A stretch of 64,000 nucleotides of DNA, taken from NCBI GenBank assembly GCA_965220075.1, contig OZ244806.1:1488001-1552000 (forward strand), written 5' to 3'. Shown piece by piece: positions 1 through 8,743 of this stretch. The DNA comes from G965220075 sp965220075. Lineage in GTDB: Bacteria > Chloroflexota > UBA11872. The position numbers were made by a program, and so were the translations under genes. The notes beneath the pieces were generated by a model. The model was not told the DNA's origin. It did not search any database and saw only the letters and a program-made list of their open reading frames with translations. How positions within the stretch are numbered: position 1 is the first letter of the stretch; each line of letters starts with the position of its first letter.

Positions 1-319
1 CGGTGGAGACGCGCGCCTCGCGGTCGCCGACCCGCGCAACGACGTGTTCGTCAGCGCGGTCAGCGTATGGGAGATCGCGATCAAACGCGCCCTGGGGAAG
101 CTCAAGGTCCCGGACAGTCTGGTCGCGACAATTGCCGGGACTGGCTTCAGGGAGCTGCCGGTCACGTTCTTTCACGCTGAGCTGGCGGGCAGTCTTCCTC
201 CGCGTCACAACGACCCCTTCGACCGGATGCTTGTGGCGCAGGCCCAGGCCGATGGACTCGTATTAGTCACGGCCGACGTCAATATTCCCCGCTACGGCGT
301 GCGTACGCTGTCCGTCTAG
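1..319 (+). CDS. PIN-domain (VapC-type) toxin, 5' end cut off by window
   Basis: The reading frame is open from the left edge, so only the C-terminal ~105 residues are present. The text VFVSAVSVWEIAIKRALGKL followed by PPRHNDPFDRMLVAQAQ and LVTADVNIPRYGV is the classic C-terminal half of the COG3744-type PIN ribonuclease, usually the toxin of a Phd/YefM-VapC pair. The acidic residues of the DPFDRML helix and TAD strand are the metal-binding positions of the fold. The first catalytic Asp (LLDTH-type N-terminus) and any antitoxin would lie outside the window. Role inferred from the family: endoribonuclease toxin. Confidence 0.8.
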   Translation, partial: GGDARLAVADPRNDVFVSAVSVWEIAIKRALGKLKVPDSLVATIAGTGFRELPVTFFHAELAGSLPPRHNDPFDRMLVAQAQADGLVLVTADVNIPRYGVRTLSV

Positions 320-478
320 GCTACGCGCATCGCCCCTGAAGGCGCAGCCGATAGGGAACCGCAGAAGCCCCGTATCACCCGATGCTGTCGTCGGTCACTC
401 AGGCGCCGCGACCTCTCGTGATCGGCCAGCGCGGCCCGCGGCGGTGGCAGAATGCGGGGGCCGCCCGGGGAGACCGCC

Positions 479-949
479 ATGAAGTACACCTGCCAGATCG
501 TCATCGATTTGCCGCGCCGGCGCGTGGTCGAGCTGTTCGATGATCCCGCGAACCTTCCGAAGTGGATGACGGGGCTGCAGACCTTCGAGCACGTGAGCGG
601 CGAGCCGGGTCGGCCCGGCGCCAAGTCGCGCCTGGTCTTCGAGCAAGACGACGGGCGCGTCGAGATGATCGAAACCATCACCCGCCGTGACTTGCCCGAC
701 GAATTCGCCGGAACCTACGAGACTGACGGCGCCTGGAACAGCATCGAGAACCGCTTCATAGAAGAGGGTCCCGCCGCGACCCGCTGGGTGGCCCGGAATG
801 AGTTCGAGTTCGGCGGATTCATGCGGATTGCGGCGTTCTTCATGCGGCCGGCCTTCTCGCGTCATTCGTTGAAGTTCATGCGCGCCTTCAAGGATTTCGC
901 CGAGTCCGCGGCGGCTGAACCGGCGACAGACCCGGCGGGCAAGCTGTAG
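479..949 (+). CDS. SRPBCC-family protein (START-like fold)
   Basis: A 156-residue protein starting MKYTCQIVIDLPRRRVVELFDDP, with the alternating pattern of a polyketide-cyclase/dehydrase-like (SRPBCC) domain: PANLPKWMTGLQ after the first strand, then GAKSRLVFEQDDGRVEMIETI and TRWVARNEFEF strands, and a long C-terminal helix (RHSLKFMRAFKDFAES). I placed the start at 479 because a GGGGAG ribosome-binding site lies about 7 bases upstream; the frame is open further 5' without a better signal. Such domains bind hydrophobic ligands or act as cyclases/hydrolase-like proteins; the ligand cannot be told. It stands alone between two differently oriented units. Confidence 0.75.
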   Translation: MKYTCQIVIDLPRRRVVELFDDPANLPKWMTGLQTFEHVSGEPGRPGAKSRLVFEQDDGRVEMIETITRRDLPDEFAGTYETDGAWNSIENRFIEEGPAATRWVARNEFEFGGFMRIAAFFMRPAFSRHSLKFMRAFKDFAESAAAEPATDPAGKL

Positions 950-1008
950 CTGGGTTCGGCAAGCCGTCCTCGTTGCGCCGCGCCTGACCCGAACCGAGGC
1001 GCAGGGCT

Positions 1009-1344
1009 CTACGCCGCGTCGTCCTCCACGACTACCGCCGTGCCGTAGGCCAGCATCTCGGCCGCGCCGCCCATGACGACCGACGTAGTGAACCGCACGC
1101 TGAGGACGGCGTTGGCGCCGAGCTCTTCGGCCTGGGCGACCATTCGGTCCAGGGCCTGCTCGCGGCTTTCGGCCAGCAGCTTGGCGTACTCGTGAATCTC
1201 GCCCCCCACGATGTTACGCAGGCTGGCCATGATGTCCTTGCCCACGTGGCGCGCGCGTATGGCGTTGCCGCTCGCCAATCCAAGCGAACGCACGACGCGC
1301 GTGCCGGCGATAGTGGCGCCGGAGACGACAAATGCTTGATTCAT
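1009..1344 (-). CDS. YbjQ/UPF0145-family protein
   Basis: A 111-residue protein with the hallmarks of the YbjQ (UPF0145) family: a central GKDIMASLRNIVGGEIHEY segment followed by a helix (AKLLAESREQALDRMVAQAEELGANAVLSVRF) and a final strand pair (AEMLAYGTAVVVE). Length matches the usual 100-110 residues. The family is annotated as possibly heavy-metal binding and forms pentamers; function is unproven. Its start overlaps the end of the upstream membrane-protein gene by 4 bases (ATGA), so the two are translationally coupled, in line with YbjQ genes often sitting next to small membrane proteins. Confidence 0.9.
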   Translation of the reverse strand: MNQAFVVSGATIAGTRVVRSLGLASGNAIRARHVGKDIMASLRNIVGGEIHEYAKLLAESREQALDRMVAQAEELGANAVLSVRFTTSVVMGGAAEMLAYGTAVVVEDDAA

Positions 1345-1577
1345 ACCTGTACGTCCTCGTACTTGTCGGTTTTGCGCTCAATCAGGCGCTTCCGCAAAAC
1401 CGTAGCAAACAGCACAACGAAACCGGCGGCCAGGGCGGCCAGCGCTATCTTGACTCCGATTGACTCAGAGTCATCGACGGCGATTTCGAACGCGGCGAAG
1501 CCGATCAGCGCCAGCAAGCCAAGCGTGAACAGCGCCCATCCGATCAACCGGCTCAATTGCATGGTTCGATCCCCCAC
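1341..1577 (-). CDS. Small two-helix membrane protein, hypothetical
   Basis: A 78-residue protein with two predicted membrane helices (about residues 11-32 and 43-62: LIGWALFTLGLLALIGFAAF and KIALAALAAGFVVLFATVL) and a charged C-terminal tail (RKRLIERKTDKYEDVQV). A second start at the sixth codon (MQLSRL, 1562) is equally possible. It overlaps the YbjQ-family gene by 4 bases and is the first gene of that two-gene operon. No family function known; probably an inner-membrane partner of the YbjQ-like protein. Confidence 0.7.
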   Translation of the reverse strand: MGDRTMQLSRLIGWALFTLGLLALIGFAAFEIAVDDSESIGVKIALAALAAGFVVLFATVLRKRLIERKTDKYEDVQV

Positions 1578-1994
1578 GCTTCACCTCCGCGTCGGCCGCA
1601 AGTCTGATTCGCCGAGCGTGCCCAGTCAACGCCTGTCGTGATCCGGGCAGTGGGTCTCTCTGACCAGCGCCCTTCCACCACTCCGGCTTGCCTGCCCGCG
1701 AGCTCGGGCAAGCAGGCGAACCGCCCGCCCTGTACTCGATACGGGATCGGAACCCAGGGGCCGCCGGCCGCTCGGAGTTCGTCGATTGGTGCGTGGTTGA
1801 ACTACTAAACAGCAGCCACAGGGCGCCCCAGCCTGGACTAAAGGGACCCGCTACCGACCGACAAGGTCAGGTGCGACGCTATAGTATGATTGGATGATGG
1901 TAGCCACTCTGCGCTTCGTGTTGACTGTGTCCAGGTGTCACACGAACCAGTACTTTGCCAGGAAGGCGCCGTTGTACGCCAGGCATGAGGTGCG
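1578..1994. other. Intergenic, no convincing gene
   Basis: About 415 bases between divergent units. Short open frames exist on both strands but have no recognisable protein pattern or ribosome-binding site. A TATAGT-like -10 element lies near 1881 upstream of the methyltransferase gene, without a good -35. Nothing else seen. Confidence 0.4.
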
Positions 1995-2873
1995 TTGGTG
2001 ACGATTATCCCGAATGGAGCAACGGTTACGCCTCTCGAACGCAAGCTGGCCGAAATGAACACGGCGGATATACCCGCCGACTGGTATGCCCGCGCGTCCA
2101 AGGTTCTCAGAGGCGGGGACGGCGGAGAGCACGGCCTGCTTCTCTACAAGTTAATTCGCGAGCGTTCGGATCTAAACCGTCCGCTGGTTGCCCTGGACGT
2201 CGGCACGGCGAGAGGTTTCTCGGCGATGACGATGGCCCGAGCCTTCATTGACGGAGGTCTGAGTGGGCATGTTTACACGATAGACATAGTTGACCACCAC
2301 GAATCGCTCGACTGGCACGCGGCCAAGCACGAACCCGATGAACCACTGGCCGGAGTCGAAATGACCCGTTCGCAAATTTGGACTGAGTGGTCTCAGGAGA
2401 GCGCAGGGATTACGCCGATCGTCGGCAAATCAACGAAAGTTCTGAGTGATTGGAATCACGGCCCCATTGAACTGGCGTTTTTGGACGGCAGTCATGCCTA
2501 TGATGACGTGAAGAGAGATATGAGCCTACTAGACCCTCTGATAGCAGCAGAAGGGGCCATAGTTGTCGACGACTATCACCTCGGCGTGAGCATCGCCCGT
2601 ATCCCTTCCAGGCTAGTCAACGCCGTGGCCCGGCGGTTAAGGCGTGTTCTCGAAACTTCATGGCCGAGGATGGGTGAACTAATGGCCCGTGTTGGCGCCG
2701 ATAATGAGTACGCTGTTGTCACGTACCGGCTTCATGGCGTTCGCAAGGCGCTCGCAGAATTTCTCGAGGAGCAGCCGAGGCGATGGTCGCTCGAAATTGT
2801 GACCATGCCGTCCCGCGGGGGCTACCAGGGCAGCGACTATTCGCTGGCGGTGCTCACCAGACGGCAAACGTAG
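1995..2873 (+). CDS. Class I SAM-dependent methyltransferase
   Basis: About 292 residues. Motif I is VALDVGTARGFSAMTMA (about residues 66-82), an acidic loop follows in VYTIDIVDHH, and motif IV-like text is ELAFLDGSHAYDDVKRDMSLLDPLIAAEGAIVVDDYH. The FLDGSHxYxxVxxD pattern is typical of the Methyltransf_24 group that modifies sugars, nucleotide sugars or cell-surface glycans. The start is a TTG at 1995 or GTG at 1998. The gene is monocistronic and slightly less GC-rich than its neighbours, hinting at transfer. Substrate cannot be assigned. Confidence 0.8.
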   Translation: MVTIIPNGATVTPLERKLAEMNTADIPADWYARASKVLRGGDGGEHGLLLYKLIRERSDLNRPLVALDVGTARGFSAMTMARAFIDGGLSGHVYTIDIVDHHESLDWHAAKHEPDEPLAGVEMTRSQIWTEWSQESAGITPIVGKSTKVLSDWNHGPIELAFLDGSHAYDDVKRDMSLLDPLIAAEGAIVVDDYHLGVSIARIPSRLVNAVARRLRRVLETSWPRMGELMARVGADNEYAVVTYRLHGVRKALAEFLEEQPRRWSLEIVTMPSRGGYQGSDYSLAVLTRRQT

Positions 2874-3082
2874 TCGAACCGGAATGCCAGCCGCTCTGCG
2901 GCATAACGGCGGCCGGCGACCTCGCGGACATCGGGTTCCTGGGCTTCAAGCAATGGCGCCTGATGATTACCGGGACCCACTTCGGAGATGGCTGCGTAAG
3001 GATCCGCGTAGAGGATTGGGTCGTATGACTGGCCGTCAGCCATTGGCCCAGGGATTCGCTGCGCCACACCTATGTCACAGCC

Positions 3083-3474
3083 TCAAAACAGTTCATCGAG
3101 CGCCTCTTGCGGGGTAATCGCGCGGATCGGCGAGCGTTCGAAATCCCTGACGTTTCTCGTGACAATGTGCTCAGCGCCGCATGCGCGTGCGGCCGCGACT
3201 TGCATCGCGTCCTCAAAGTCCGTCATTGGAAGCGCGGCGGCGTAACGGATCGCTTCGGTATCGGTCGTCGCAACTGCCACGAAACGAGTTAGCTCGACGA
3301 TGAAGTCGCGAGCGCTCATACCGCCGCGAGGTAGTAGAAGTTCGAAGCGGTATGCCATGCGATGAACGCGTTGCGCGGATCACGCTCAATCCGGTCGAGC
3401 AGCTTGGCGGCGGCGTCCGAGTGCGGGCGCCTGTCGAGCGCGACGTCGATGAGAACGTCGGTGTCGAGGAGCAT
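3083..3474 (-). pseudogene. PIN-domain toxin split by a frame change
   Basis: Two abutting frames together encode one PIN domain. The N-terminal frame (3474 down to 3316, 52 residues) begins MLLDTDVLIDVALDRRP and runs to NAFIAWHTASNFYYLAAV before a TGA. The C-terminal frame (3319 down to 3083) continues MSARDFIVELTRFVAVAT and holds PMTDFEDAMQVAAARACGAEHIVTRNVRDF. Intact relatives read through this point (IxWHTxSNxYY then a helix). The two frames touch as ATGA, so either a one-base indel inactivated or mis-assembled the gene, or the halves are translated by coupling. All expected acidic active-site residues (LLDTD, DFEDA, RNVRDF) survive. Its antitoxin lies directly upstream. Confidence 0.75.
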
Positions 3475-3620
3475 CAGAGATATTTTCGAGCCAACGCGTC
3501 GTAGCGGGGGGCGTCACGATCGGCCGCTTGCAGCCGGCCGCGCCAGCGCGAGGCGAAGGAAGGCTTGTCCTCTCCCGCTACCTCTCGGAGGGATTGCTCG
3601 ATGAGCGACAAAAGCGACAC
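3474..3620 (-). CDS. Small antitoxin partner of PIN toxin
   Basis: A 48-residue frame from GTG at 3620 ending in a TGA that shares its A with the ATG of the PIN frame (TGATG). The C-terminal text PSFASRWRGRLQAADRD...RYDALARKYL is the tail pattern seen in VapB-type antitoxins preceding PIN toxins, in which this part wraps into the toxin groove. An in-frame TAA lies ten codons upstream of the GTG, so no long DNA-binding domain is encoded; a TTG start four codons in is also possible. The overlap with the toxin frame supports a toxin-antitoxin operon. Confidence 0.6.
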   Translation of the reverse strand: MSLLSLIEQSLREVAGEDKPSFASRWRGRLQAADRDAPRYDALARKYL

Positions 3621-3691
3621 GCCGCGGGCTGGTCGCCTGGCGGCGCGTTAGGCTGCGCTGATTGCCGAGCACCAGGCAGGAGAGCATTGAC

Positions 3692-4834
3692 GTGAAGATA
3701 ACGGGACTCGCTTGCGATCCAATCAACGCCGGCACGCGCAACTGGCTTGTCGTGCGCGTGTTCACCGACGCCGGTGTCACGGGTATCGGCGAGAGCTTTC
3801 CGGTCGGACCTGACAAGGCGATCGTGCAGACCGTGGACTATCTGGCGGACTGGATCCGCGGTTGGGACCCGTTCGATATCGAGCGCGTCTGGCACGAGCT
3901 CTACGCGGGCAGCCGCTTCCCGACCGGTTCCATCATCACCTCGGCCATCAGCGGCGTCGATCAGGCCCTCTGGGATATCAAGGGCAAGGCCTTGGGCGTG
4001 CCCGTGTACCAGCTGCTGGGCGGCAAGGTTCGGGACCGCGTGCGCGTCTATCAGTCGCCTGACGGAGCGACCGCCGACGAGATCGCCGAGGACGCCCGGC
4101 GGCTGGTCGGAACCTACGGGTTCACGGCCCTCAAGATCACCCCATACGACCCCGACAGCCACACCAAGCCATGGTCCCAGCAGCTGGCCGACGCCGAACG
4201 GCGCATCGCCGCCGTGCGCGCGGCGGTGGGCGACGACGTGGACATCGGCGTGGACCAGCACGCCACCCTGCTCGAGCCCGCCAGGGCGCTGGAGGTGGCC
4301 GAGCGCATCAAGCCCTACCGGCCCTTCTTCTTCGAGGAACCCGTGCGTCCGGAGAACTTCCAGGCGCTGGCCAAGCTGGCCGGCAAATGCCCGATCGCCA
4401 TCGCCACCGGCGAGTGCCTCTACACCAAGTTCGAGTTCCGCGAGCTGCTGGAGAGCGGCGCGGCCGACATCATCCAGCCCGACGTATGCATCACGGGCGG
4501 CCTCTCCGAGATGAAGAAGATCGCGGGCATGGCGGAAGCCTTCTACGTGAGCGTAGCTCCGCATAATCCGCTCGGTCCGCTGGCCAACGCCGTGAACACG
4601 CACTTCGCGGCCACCACTCCAAACTTCCTGATTCTGGAATACCGCATGGACGACGCGGGCATCCGCGCCGAGATTCTCAAGGAGCCCGTAAGACTCGCCG
4701 ACGGGTATCTGGAGATTCCCGAAGCGCCGGGGCTGGGCGTCGAGCTTCGCGAGGGCGTCCTGGAGAAATACAGCTACAAAGCCTGGCGCCGCGGACGCCC
4801 TACCAAGCCCGACGGGATGCTGGCGTTCATCTAG
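3692..4834 (+). CDS. Mandelate racemase/galactonate dehydratase-like enolase-superfamily enzyme
   Basis: A 380-residue enzyme of the mandelate racemase/muconate-lactonizing type, with an N-terminal capping domain and a (beta/alpha)7-beta barrel. Visible catalytic elements are VDQHA (metal ligand D188 with base H190), FFEEP (E215/E216), ATGECL (E241) and SVAPHNPLGP (second base His), the DgoD arrangement for syn dehydration of sugar acids. The GTG start at 3692 is chosen for the AGGAGA ribosome-binding site just upstream. The DxH signature and GGLSEMKKIAGMAEA text fit the D-galactonate/galactarate dehydratase branch rather than muconate cycloisomerase, but the substrate is not certain. It fits the sugar-acid catabolism seen elsewhere in the window. 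Confidence 0.88.
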   Translation: MKITGLACDPINAGTRNWLVVRVFTDAGVTGIGESFPVGPDKAIVQTVDYLADWIRGWDPFDIERVWHELYAGSRFPTGSIITSAISGVDQALWDIKGKALGVPVYQLLGGKVRDRVRVYQSPDGATADEIAEDARRLVGTYGFTALKITPYDPDSHTKPWSQQLADAERRIAAVRAAVGDDVDIGVDQHATLLEPARALEVAERIKPYRPFFFEEPVRPENFQALAKLAGKCPIAIATGECLYTKFEFRELLESGAADIIQPDVCITGGLSEMKKIAGMAEAFYVSVAPHNPLGPLANAVNTHFAATTPNFLILEYRMDDAGIRAEILKEPVRLADGYLEIPEAPGLGVELREGVLEKYSYKAWRRGRPTKPDGMLAFI

Positions 4835-4859
4835 CCGCGGCGCCGGCCCGCGGCCGCGC

Positions 4860-6053
4860 CTACCGGTTGAGCGTCGCCCGCAGAACCTCGCCGATCCGCC
4901 GCAGCGTCTCCGGGCGGCGCAGGCCGAAGTTGTAGGCCATCACGCGGTCGACCCCGATCTCCGCGATGCGCCCGACACGCTCGGCGAACTCTGAGCTGTC
5001 GGGTTGAACTTCTTCAAGGGACGGTTCGGTCACGGTGAGCGCAATATCTGGCCGCGCGCCGCGCACCAGGCTCGCCTGGACACCGGCTTCTTGCGGCTGT
5101 TCGGTGGGATTGGGGAGCATGACTTCGTCGATGCTCGGCAGCAGGTCGGGCAGCCGCAGGCCGTGCACGCTCCAGCCCGCCGACGCCGCGGTCAGGCTAA
5201 GCCGCACCCCGGTATCCTCAAGCGCCTGCGCCACCGCTCTCACTAAACCGGCAGCCGTCTGCTCGCGGGCTTCCAGGTATCCGCCAAAAAGCTCATCCGC
5301 AGCGCCGCGCAAGGCGGCCAGCGCGGCCAGGTCGTCGCCGGATGCGTCGGCCTGCTCTGATTCCAGGCGGTCGCGCAGCTCCGCGGCCACCGTCTGTCTG
5401 ACACGCGCCGCGTCCACGCCGCGCGCCTGCGCCGCCGACGTGCAGCTCTCGCAAAAGCAGAGGCCCGCCAGGAACCGTGTCCAGGGGCTTAGCGTGACGA
5501 GAATTCGCTCGCGTACCCAGCCGTAGGCGAAGGCCGGATGTCCCGCGTTCTCCAGCGTGACGCTGCTCACCGCGTACTGATCGCAAACGTCGGCCACTAG
5601 CGCCGCCAGATACTGCTGAACGTCGAGGCTGGCGGGACAGCTTTGCGCGTAGCTGCGATGCCCGAACGCGTTCTCGATGGCAACGTCCGGGTACGCGCGC
5701 GCCATCCATGGCTGGAACATCCCGATCACCCATGCGTTCAGGTGCATGCCGCGCGCGCCCACGGCGTCCGAGACGGCCCCGTAGGCTTCCAGCACGGCCG
5801 GCTCCTCGAACAGGCGCGGCTTGATGCGGCCATACCGCTCCATCCGAGCGGGCACATACACGGCGCCTTGCTCGGAGTAGAACATCGACCTGCGTCTGTT
5901 GCGCGGCGAGACGGTCGCGATCGCGTGGTAGTTGGGGCACAGCTCGATAGCGTCGAAACCCGCGTCTTGCAGCCAGTCGAGGGCGGCCGCGGCGCCCTCA
6001 TCGGCTATGTCCCACGGATAGGCCCAGGTCGAGATGCGAGTCGCCATCGGCAC
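4860..6053 (-). CDS. Uncharacterised TIM-barrel-like protein
   Basis: A 397-residue protein I cannot place in a named family. The beginning (RISTWAYPWDIADEGAAAALDWLQDAGFDAIELCPNYHAI) resembles barrel enzymes such as glycoside hydrolases or sugar isomerases, and the C-terminus alternates strands and helices (IDEVMLPNPTEQP; DRVMAYNFGLRRPETLRRI). A CFCESC cluster at residues 199-204 could bind metal or form a disulphide. Start alternatives are MPMATR and MATR. It converges on the enolase-superfamily gene with only 25 bases between stops and diverges from the aminotransferase gene. Likely acts on a carbohydrate; this is inference from fold and context only. Confidence 0.65.
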   Translation of the reverse strand: MPMATRISTWAYPWDIADEGAAAALDWLQDAGFDAIELCPNYHAIATVSPRNRRRSMFYSEQGAVYVPARMERYGRIKPRLFEEPAVLEAYGAVSDAVGARGMHLNAWVIGMFQPWMARAYPDVAIENAFGHRSYAQSCPASLDVQQYLAALVADVCDQYAVSSVTLENAGHPAFAYGWVRERILVTLSPWTRFLAGLCFCESCTSAAQARGVDAARVRQTVAAELRDRLESEQADASGDDLAALAALRGAADELFGGYLEAREQTAAGLVRAVAQALEDTGVRLSLTAASAGWSVHGLRLPDLLPSIDEVMLPNPTEQPQEAGVQASLVRGARPDIALTVTEPSLEEVQPDSSEFAERVGRIAEIGVDRVMAYNFGLRRPETLRRIGEVLRATLNR

Positions 6054-6168
6054 GCCGTTTAGCTTGCTGCGCGGTCATGCTAGGCCATCGCCGGGTTCGC
6101 CGCGCGCCATCGCCTATGCTTGGGCCGTGAAGCTCGCGTGACGTCGATGGGAACGGAGCAGCCCTTCC

Positions 6169-7107
6169 ATGAGCAGCGGCCGCGTGATCTATCTAAACGG
6201 CGACTTTGTGCCCGAGACGGAGGCGCAGATATCCCTCTTTGACTCGCAGAACGTCTGGGGCGACATGGTCTTCGAGACGACCCGCACGTTCAACCACGAG
6301 CCGTTCAAGCTGCGCCAGCACCTTGATCGCCTCTACGCTTCGATGAAGGTTACTCAGATCGACTGCGGTATGACGCTCGATGAGCTGGAGACCGCAACCC
6401 ACGACCTTATCCAGCGCAACCTTCCGGTATATGACGCGGCCATGGACTTCGCGCTCATACACAACGTATCGCGCGGACCCCACAAGATGTATGCCAGTTT
6501 ATTGCCGCGGGCGCCCAGGCCCACGGTCATTATTCACACCTGGCCGATGGAGCCGTATATCGGATCGTACGCCCAGTGGTTCGATTGCGGCGTGCACGCC
6601 GTAACGCCGCGCCAGCGCGCTATCCCGGCTCGACTCCTTGATCCCAAGATCAAGAACCGCTCGCGCATCTACTACCAACTCGCGCAGCTCGAGATGCAAC
6701 AGATAGGCCGCGACGCCTGGGCCGTGTTGGTTGACGAAGACGGCTACCTGACCGAGGGCACCGGCTCGAACTTCTTCCTCGTGCGGGACGGTGAGCTGCG
6801 GACGCCGGAGCCGCGCAACGTGCTGCGGGGCGTTACCAGGCAAACGATCTTCGAGCTTGCCGGCGAGCTGGCGATTCCGGTCCGCGAGATGAATCTGGAG
6901 CCCTACGACGCGCTCACGGCCGACGAAGCCTTCTTCACCTCGACACCCTTCTTCCTGATGCCGGCCACGCGCTTCAACGACCGGCCCGTTGGTGACGGTC
7001 AGGTCGGCCCGATCGCCAGGCGTCTCATCGACGTGTTCAGCGAATCGGTGGGCGTCGACATAGTCGCGCAGGCGCGCGGCTACGCCGCACCCTCGGAGCC
7101 GGCCTAG
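6169..7107 (+). CDS. Class IV aminotransferase (BCAT/D-amino-acid transaminase-like)
   Basis: A 312-residue PLP enzyme of fold type IV. Visible features are the YLNGDFVPETEAQISLFDSQ start, FETTRTFNHEPFKLRQHLDRLYAS, the PLP lysine in KIKNRSRIYY (K162), LTEGTGSNFFLV (phosphate-binding Glu region) and NVLRGVTRQTIFELA, the usual order for branched-chain or D-amino-acid aminotransferases and ADC lyases. Length is normal. ATG at 6169 with GGAACGGAG about 10 bases upstream. Substrate could be a branched-chain amino acid or an (R)-amine. It may work with the ornithine-cyclodeaminase-family enzyme encoded 600 bases downstream. Confidence 0.88.
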   Translation: MSSGRVIYLNGDFVPETEAQISLFDSQNVWGDMVFETTRTFNHEPFKLRQHLDRLYASMKVTQIDCGMTLDELETATHDLIQRNLPVYDAAMDFALIHNVSRGPHKMYASLLPRAPRPTVIIHTWPMEPYIGSYAQWFDCGVHAVTPRQRAIPARLLDPKIKNRSRIYYQLAQLEMQQIGRDAWAVLVDEDGYLTEGTGSNFFLVRDGELRTPEPRNVLRGVTRQTIFELAGELAIPVREMNLEPYDALTADEAFFTSTPFFLMPATRFNDRPVGDGQVGPIARRLIDVFSESVGVDIVAQARGYAAPSEPA

Positions 7108-7151
7108 GCACCATAGGATCGTGGTGTTCGTTCTGACTGAGATATCGGCCT

Positions 7152-7538
7152 ATGAACAATGACCCTCTGTTTGAAGCGGCGTTCCCGTTTCAGAAGGACG
7201 TTCTCGCCCTGCCCGTTACGGATCTGGACCAGGCGGCGCGGTGGTACGGCCAGTCCTTTGGTCTCAAGGAGGTGGAACGGCGCGAGAGCCCGGTTCCCAC
7301 CGTGATTCTACAGAGAGATGGCGTGCGGATCGGCTTCGCCGTTAACGGCGGCGACGCGAGCAGCGATGGCGCCGCCATTCTGGTCAGCGACATTCGGCGC
7401 GCGCGAGAAGAACTGGAAGCCAACGGTGTTGCCACGGCCAACTGGCGCGTGGACGAACGCGACGGTGAGAAGCTGCAAGTCTTCTTTGTCGTAGCGCCCG
7501 ATGGGCTCTGTTACTACTTCCATCAACCCATCGAATAG
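7152..7538 (+). CDS. VOC-superfamily (glyoxalase-like) protein
   Basis: A 128-residue single VOC module pair: DVLALPVTDLDQAARWYGQSFGLKEVERR (first beta-alpha-beta unit) and AAILVSDIRRAREELEANGV...VFFVVAPDGLCYYFHQP (second). The LPVTDLDQAARWYxxxFG pattern and the final D-P/A-x-G-x-xxxF are the standard signature of dioxygenase/glyoxalase-fold proteins. It follows the aminotransferase by 44 bases on the same strand and may be cotranscribed. Specific activity cannot be deduced. Confidence 0.85.
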   Translation: MNNDPLFEAAFPFQKDVLALPVTDLDQAARWYGQSFGLKEVERRESPVPTVILQRDGVRIGFAVNGGDASSDGAAILVSDIRRAREELEANGVATANWRVDERDGEKLQVFFVVAPDGLCYYFHQPIE

Positions 7539-7727
7539 ACCATATACGTCCACATTCCTAGCCGGGGTGATTGGTCCAGGCGGAAGTGACAGACGCCGTC
7601 GTGTACGTCAGGCTGCGTGCCGCAGGATCCGAAACTCCGGCCGCGCGGTCCGGATGACCGGTTGTCCGGCGGCCCGGCCGTGGCGACCGCACGTAGCGTT
7701 GCTGGCCCTACGGAAGGCGTGAGATCG

Positions 7728-8684
7728 ATGCCGCTTTACCTAACCGAGTCCGACGTGGATCGATTGGCCGACATGGCGCTGGCTCTCGAGGCGGTCGAGG
7801 AGTCGTTCCGGCGGCAGGGCGAGGGTATCTCGGCCAATGTCGGACGGCGCCGCGCCCGCGTGTCGAGCGGCGCCTTGGCGCTCATGGGAGCGGCCGATCC
7901 CGCGCTGGGCGTGGCCGGCGCAAAGCTGTACGCCGCATTTCGGGGCGGATCGGTCAGATTCGTGGTCGTGCTGTTCGACGGCGCAAATGGAGAGTTGGAA
8001 GCGATCATCGAGGCTGGACGGTTGGGTGAGCTGCGCACGGGCGCCGCCAGCGGGGTATCGGCCAAATACCTGGCGCGGCCGGAGGCGGCCACGCTGGCCC
8101 TCATCGGCACCGGCCGTCAGGCGCGCACGCAGCTGGAAGCTATTGCCGCCGTTATGCCGCTGCAGCGGGTCCGCGCGTTCTCGCGCAATCGTGCGAACGT
8201 CGAGAGATTTGCGGCGGCCGCGCGCGGCGCGGTTGAGCTGCCGATCGAGACGCCCGGCAGCGCCGCGGAGGCCGTTCGCGGGGCCGACATCATAGTGGCC
8301 GCCACGAACTCCGCCACGCCGGTGCTCGAGGCCGATTGGGTGGACCGCGGCGCCCACGTAGTCGGTATGGGCTGCAACGACCCCGCCCACGCCGAGCTCG
8401 ATCCAGCCACGATCGCCAAGGCCGACCGGGTACTGGTTGACGATCTGCCTGGCGCTCAGATCGAATGCGGCGACCTGATCGCGGCCGCGCGGGCCGGGGT
8501 CTTCCAGTGGAATCAGGCCGTGGAGCTAGGGCTGGTTGTGGCGGGCAAGCTCCCGGGACGCACGTCCGCGGACGAGATCACGCTCTTCGAATCGCAAGGA
8601 ATCGCGCTGTGGGATCTAGCGCTGGCAAAGGCCGTCGTAGACCGCGCCAAGCAACATGGCCTTGGCACCGTGATCGGTTCCTGA
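7728..8684 (+). CDS. Ornithine cyclodeaminase/mu-crystallin-family dehydrogenase
   Basis: A 318-residue NAD(P)-binding enzyme. RLGELRTGAASGVSAKYLARPEAATLALIGTGRQARTQLEAI contains the substrate-side Arg-Thr and the GxGxxA Rossmann motif. DIIVAATNSATPVLEADWVDRGAHVVGMG and VLVDDLPGAQIECGDL are also diagnostic. The ATG at 7728 with a GGAAGG site is preferred over longer upstream frames. Family members are ornithine or lysine cyclodeaminases, alanine dehydrogenases or imine reductases; residues visible here do not separate these. It lies 59 bases before dop but is probably a separate function. Confidence 0.88.
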   Translation: MPLYLTESDVDRLADMALALEAVEESFRRQGEGISANVGRRRARVSSGALALMGAADPALGVAGAKLYAAFRGGSVRFVVVLFDGANGELEAIIEAGRLGELRTGAASGVSAKYLARPEAATLALIGTGRQARTQLEAIAAVMPLQRVRAFSRNRANVERFAAAARGAVELPIETPGSAAEAVRGADIIVAATNSATPVLEADWVDRGAHVVGMGCNDPAHAELDPATIAKADRVLVDDLPGAQIECGDLIAAARAGVFQWNQAVELGLVVAGKLPGRTSADEITLFESQGIALWDLALAKAVVDRAKQHGLGTVIGS

Positions 8685-8743
8685 GCACGGCGCGGTCCGG
8701 CCCGGTGGCGCTAGTATGGGCTGCAGCCGCACCCTGCCAGCGC

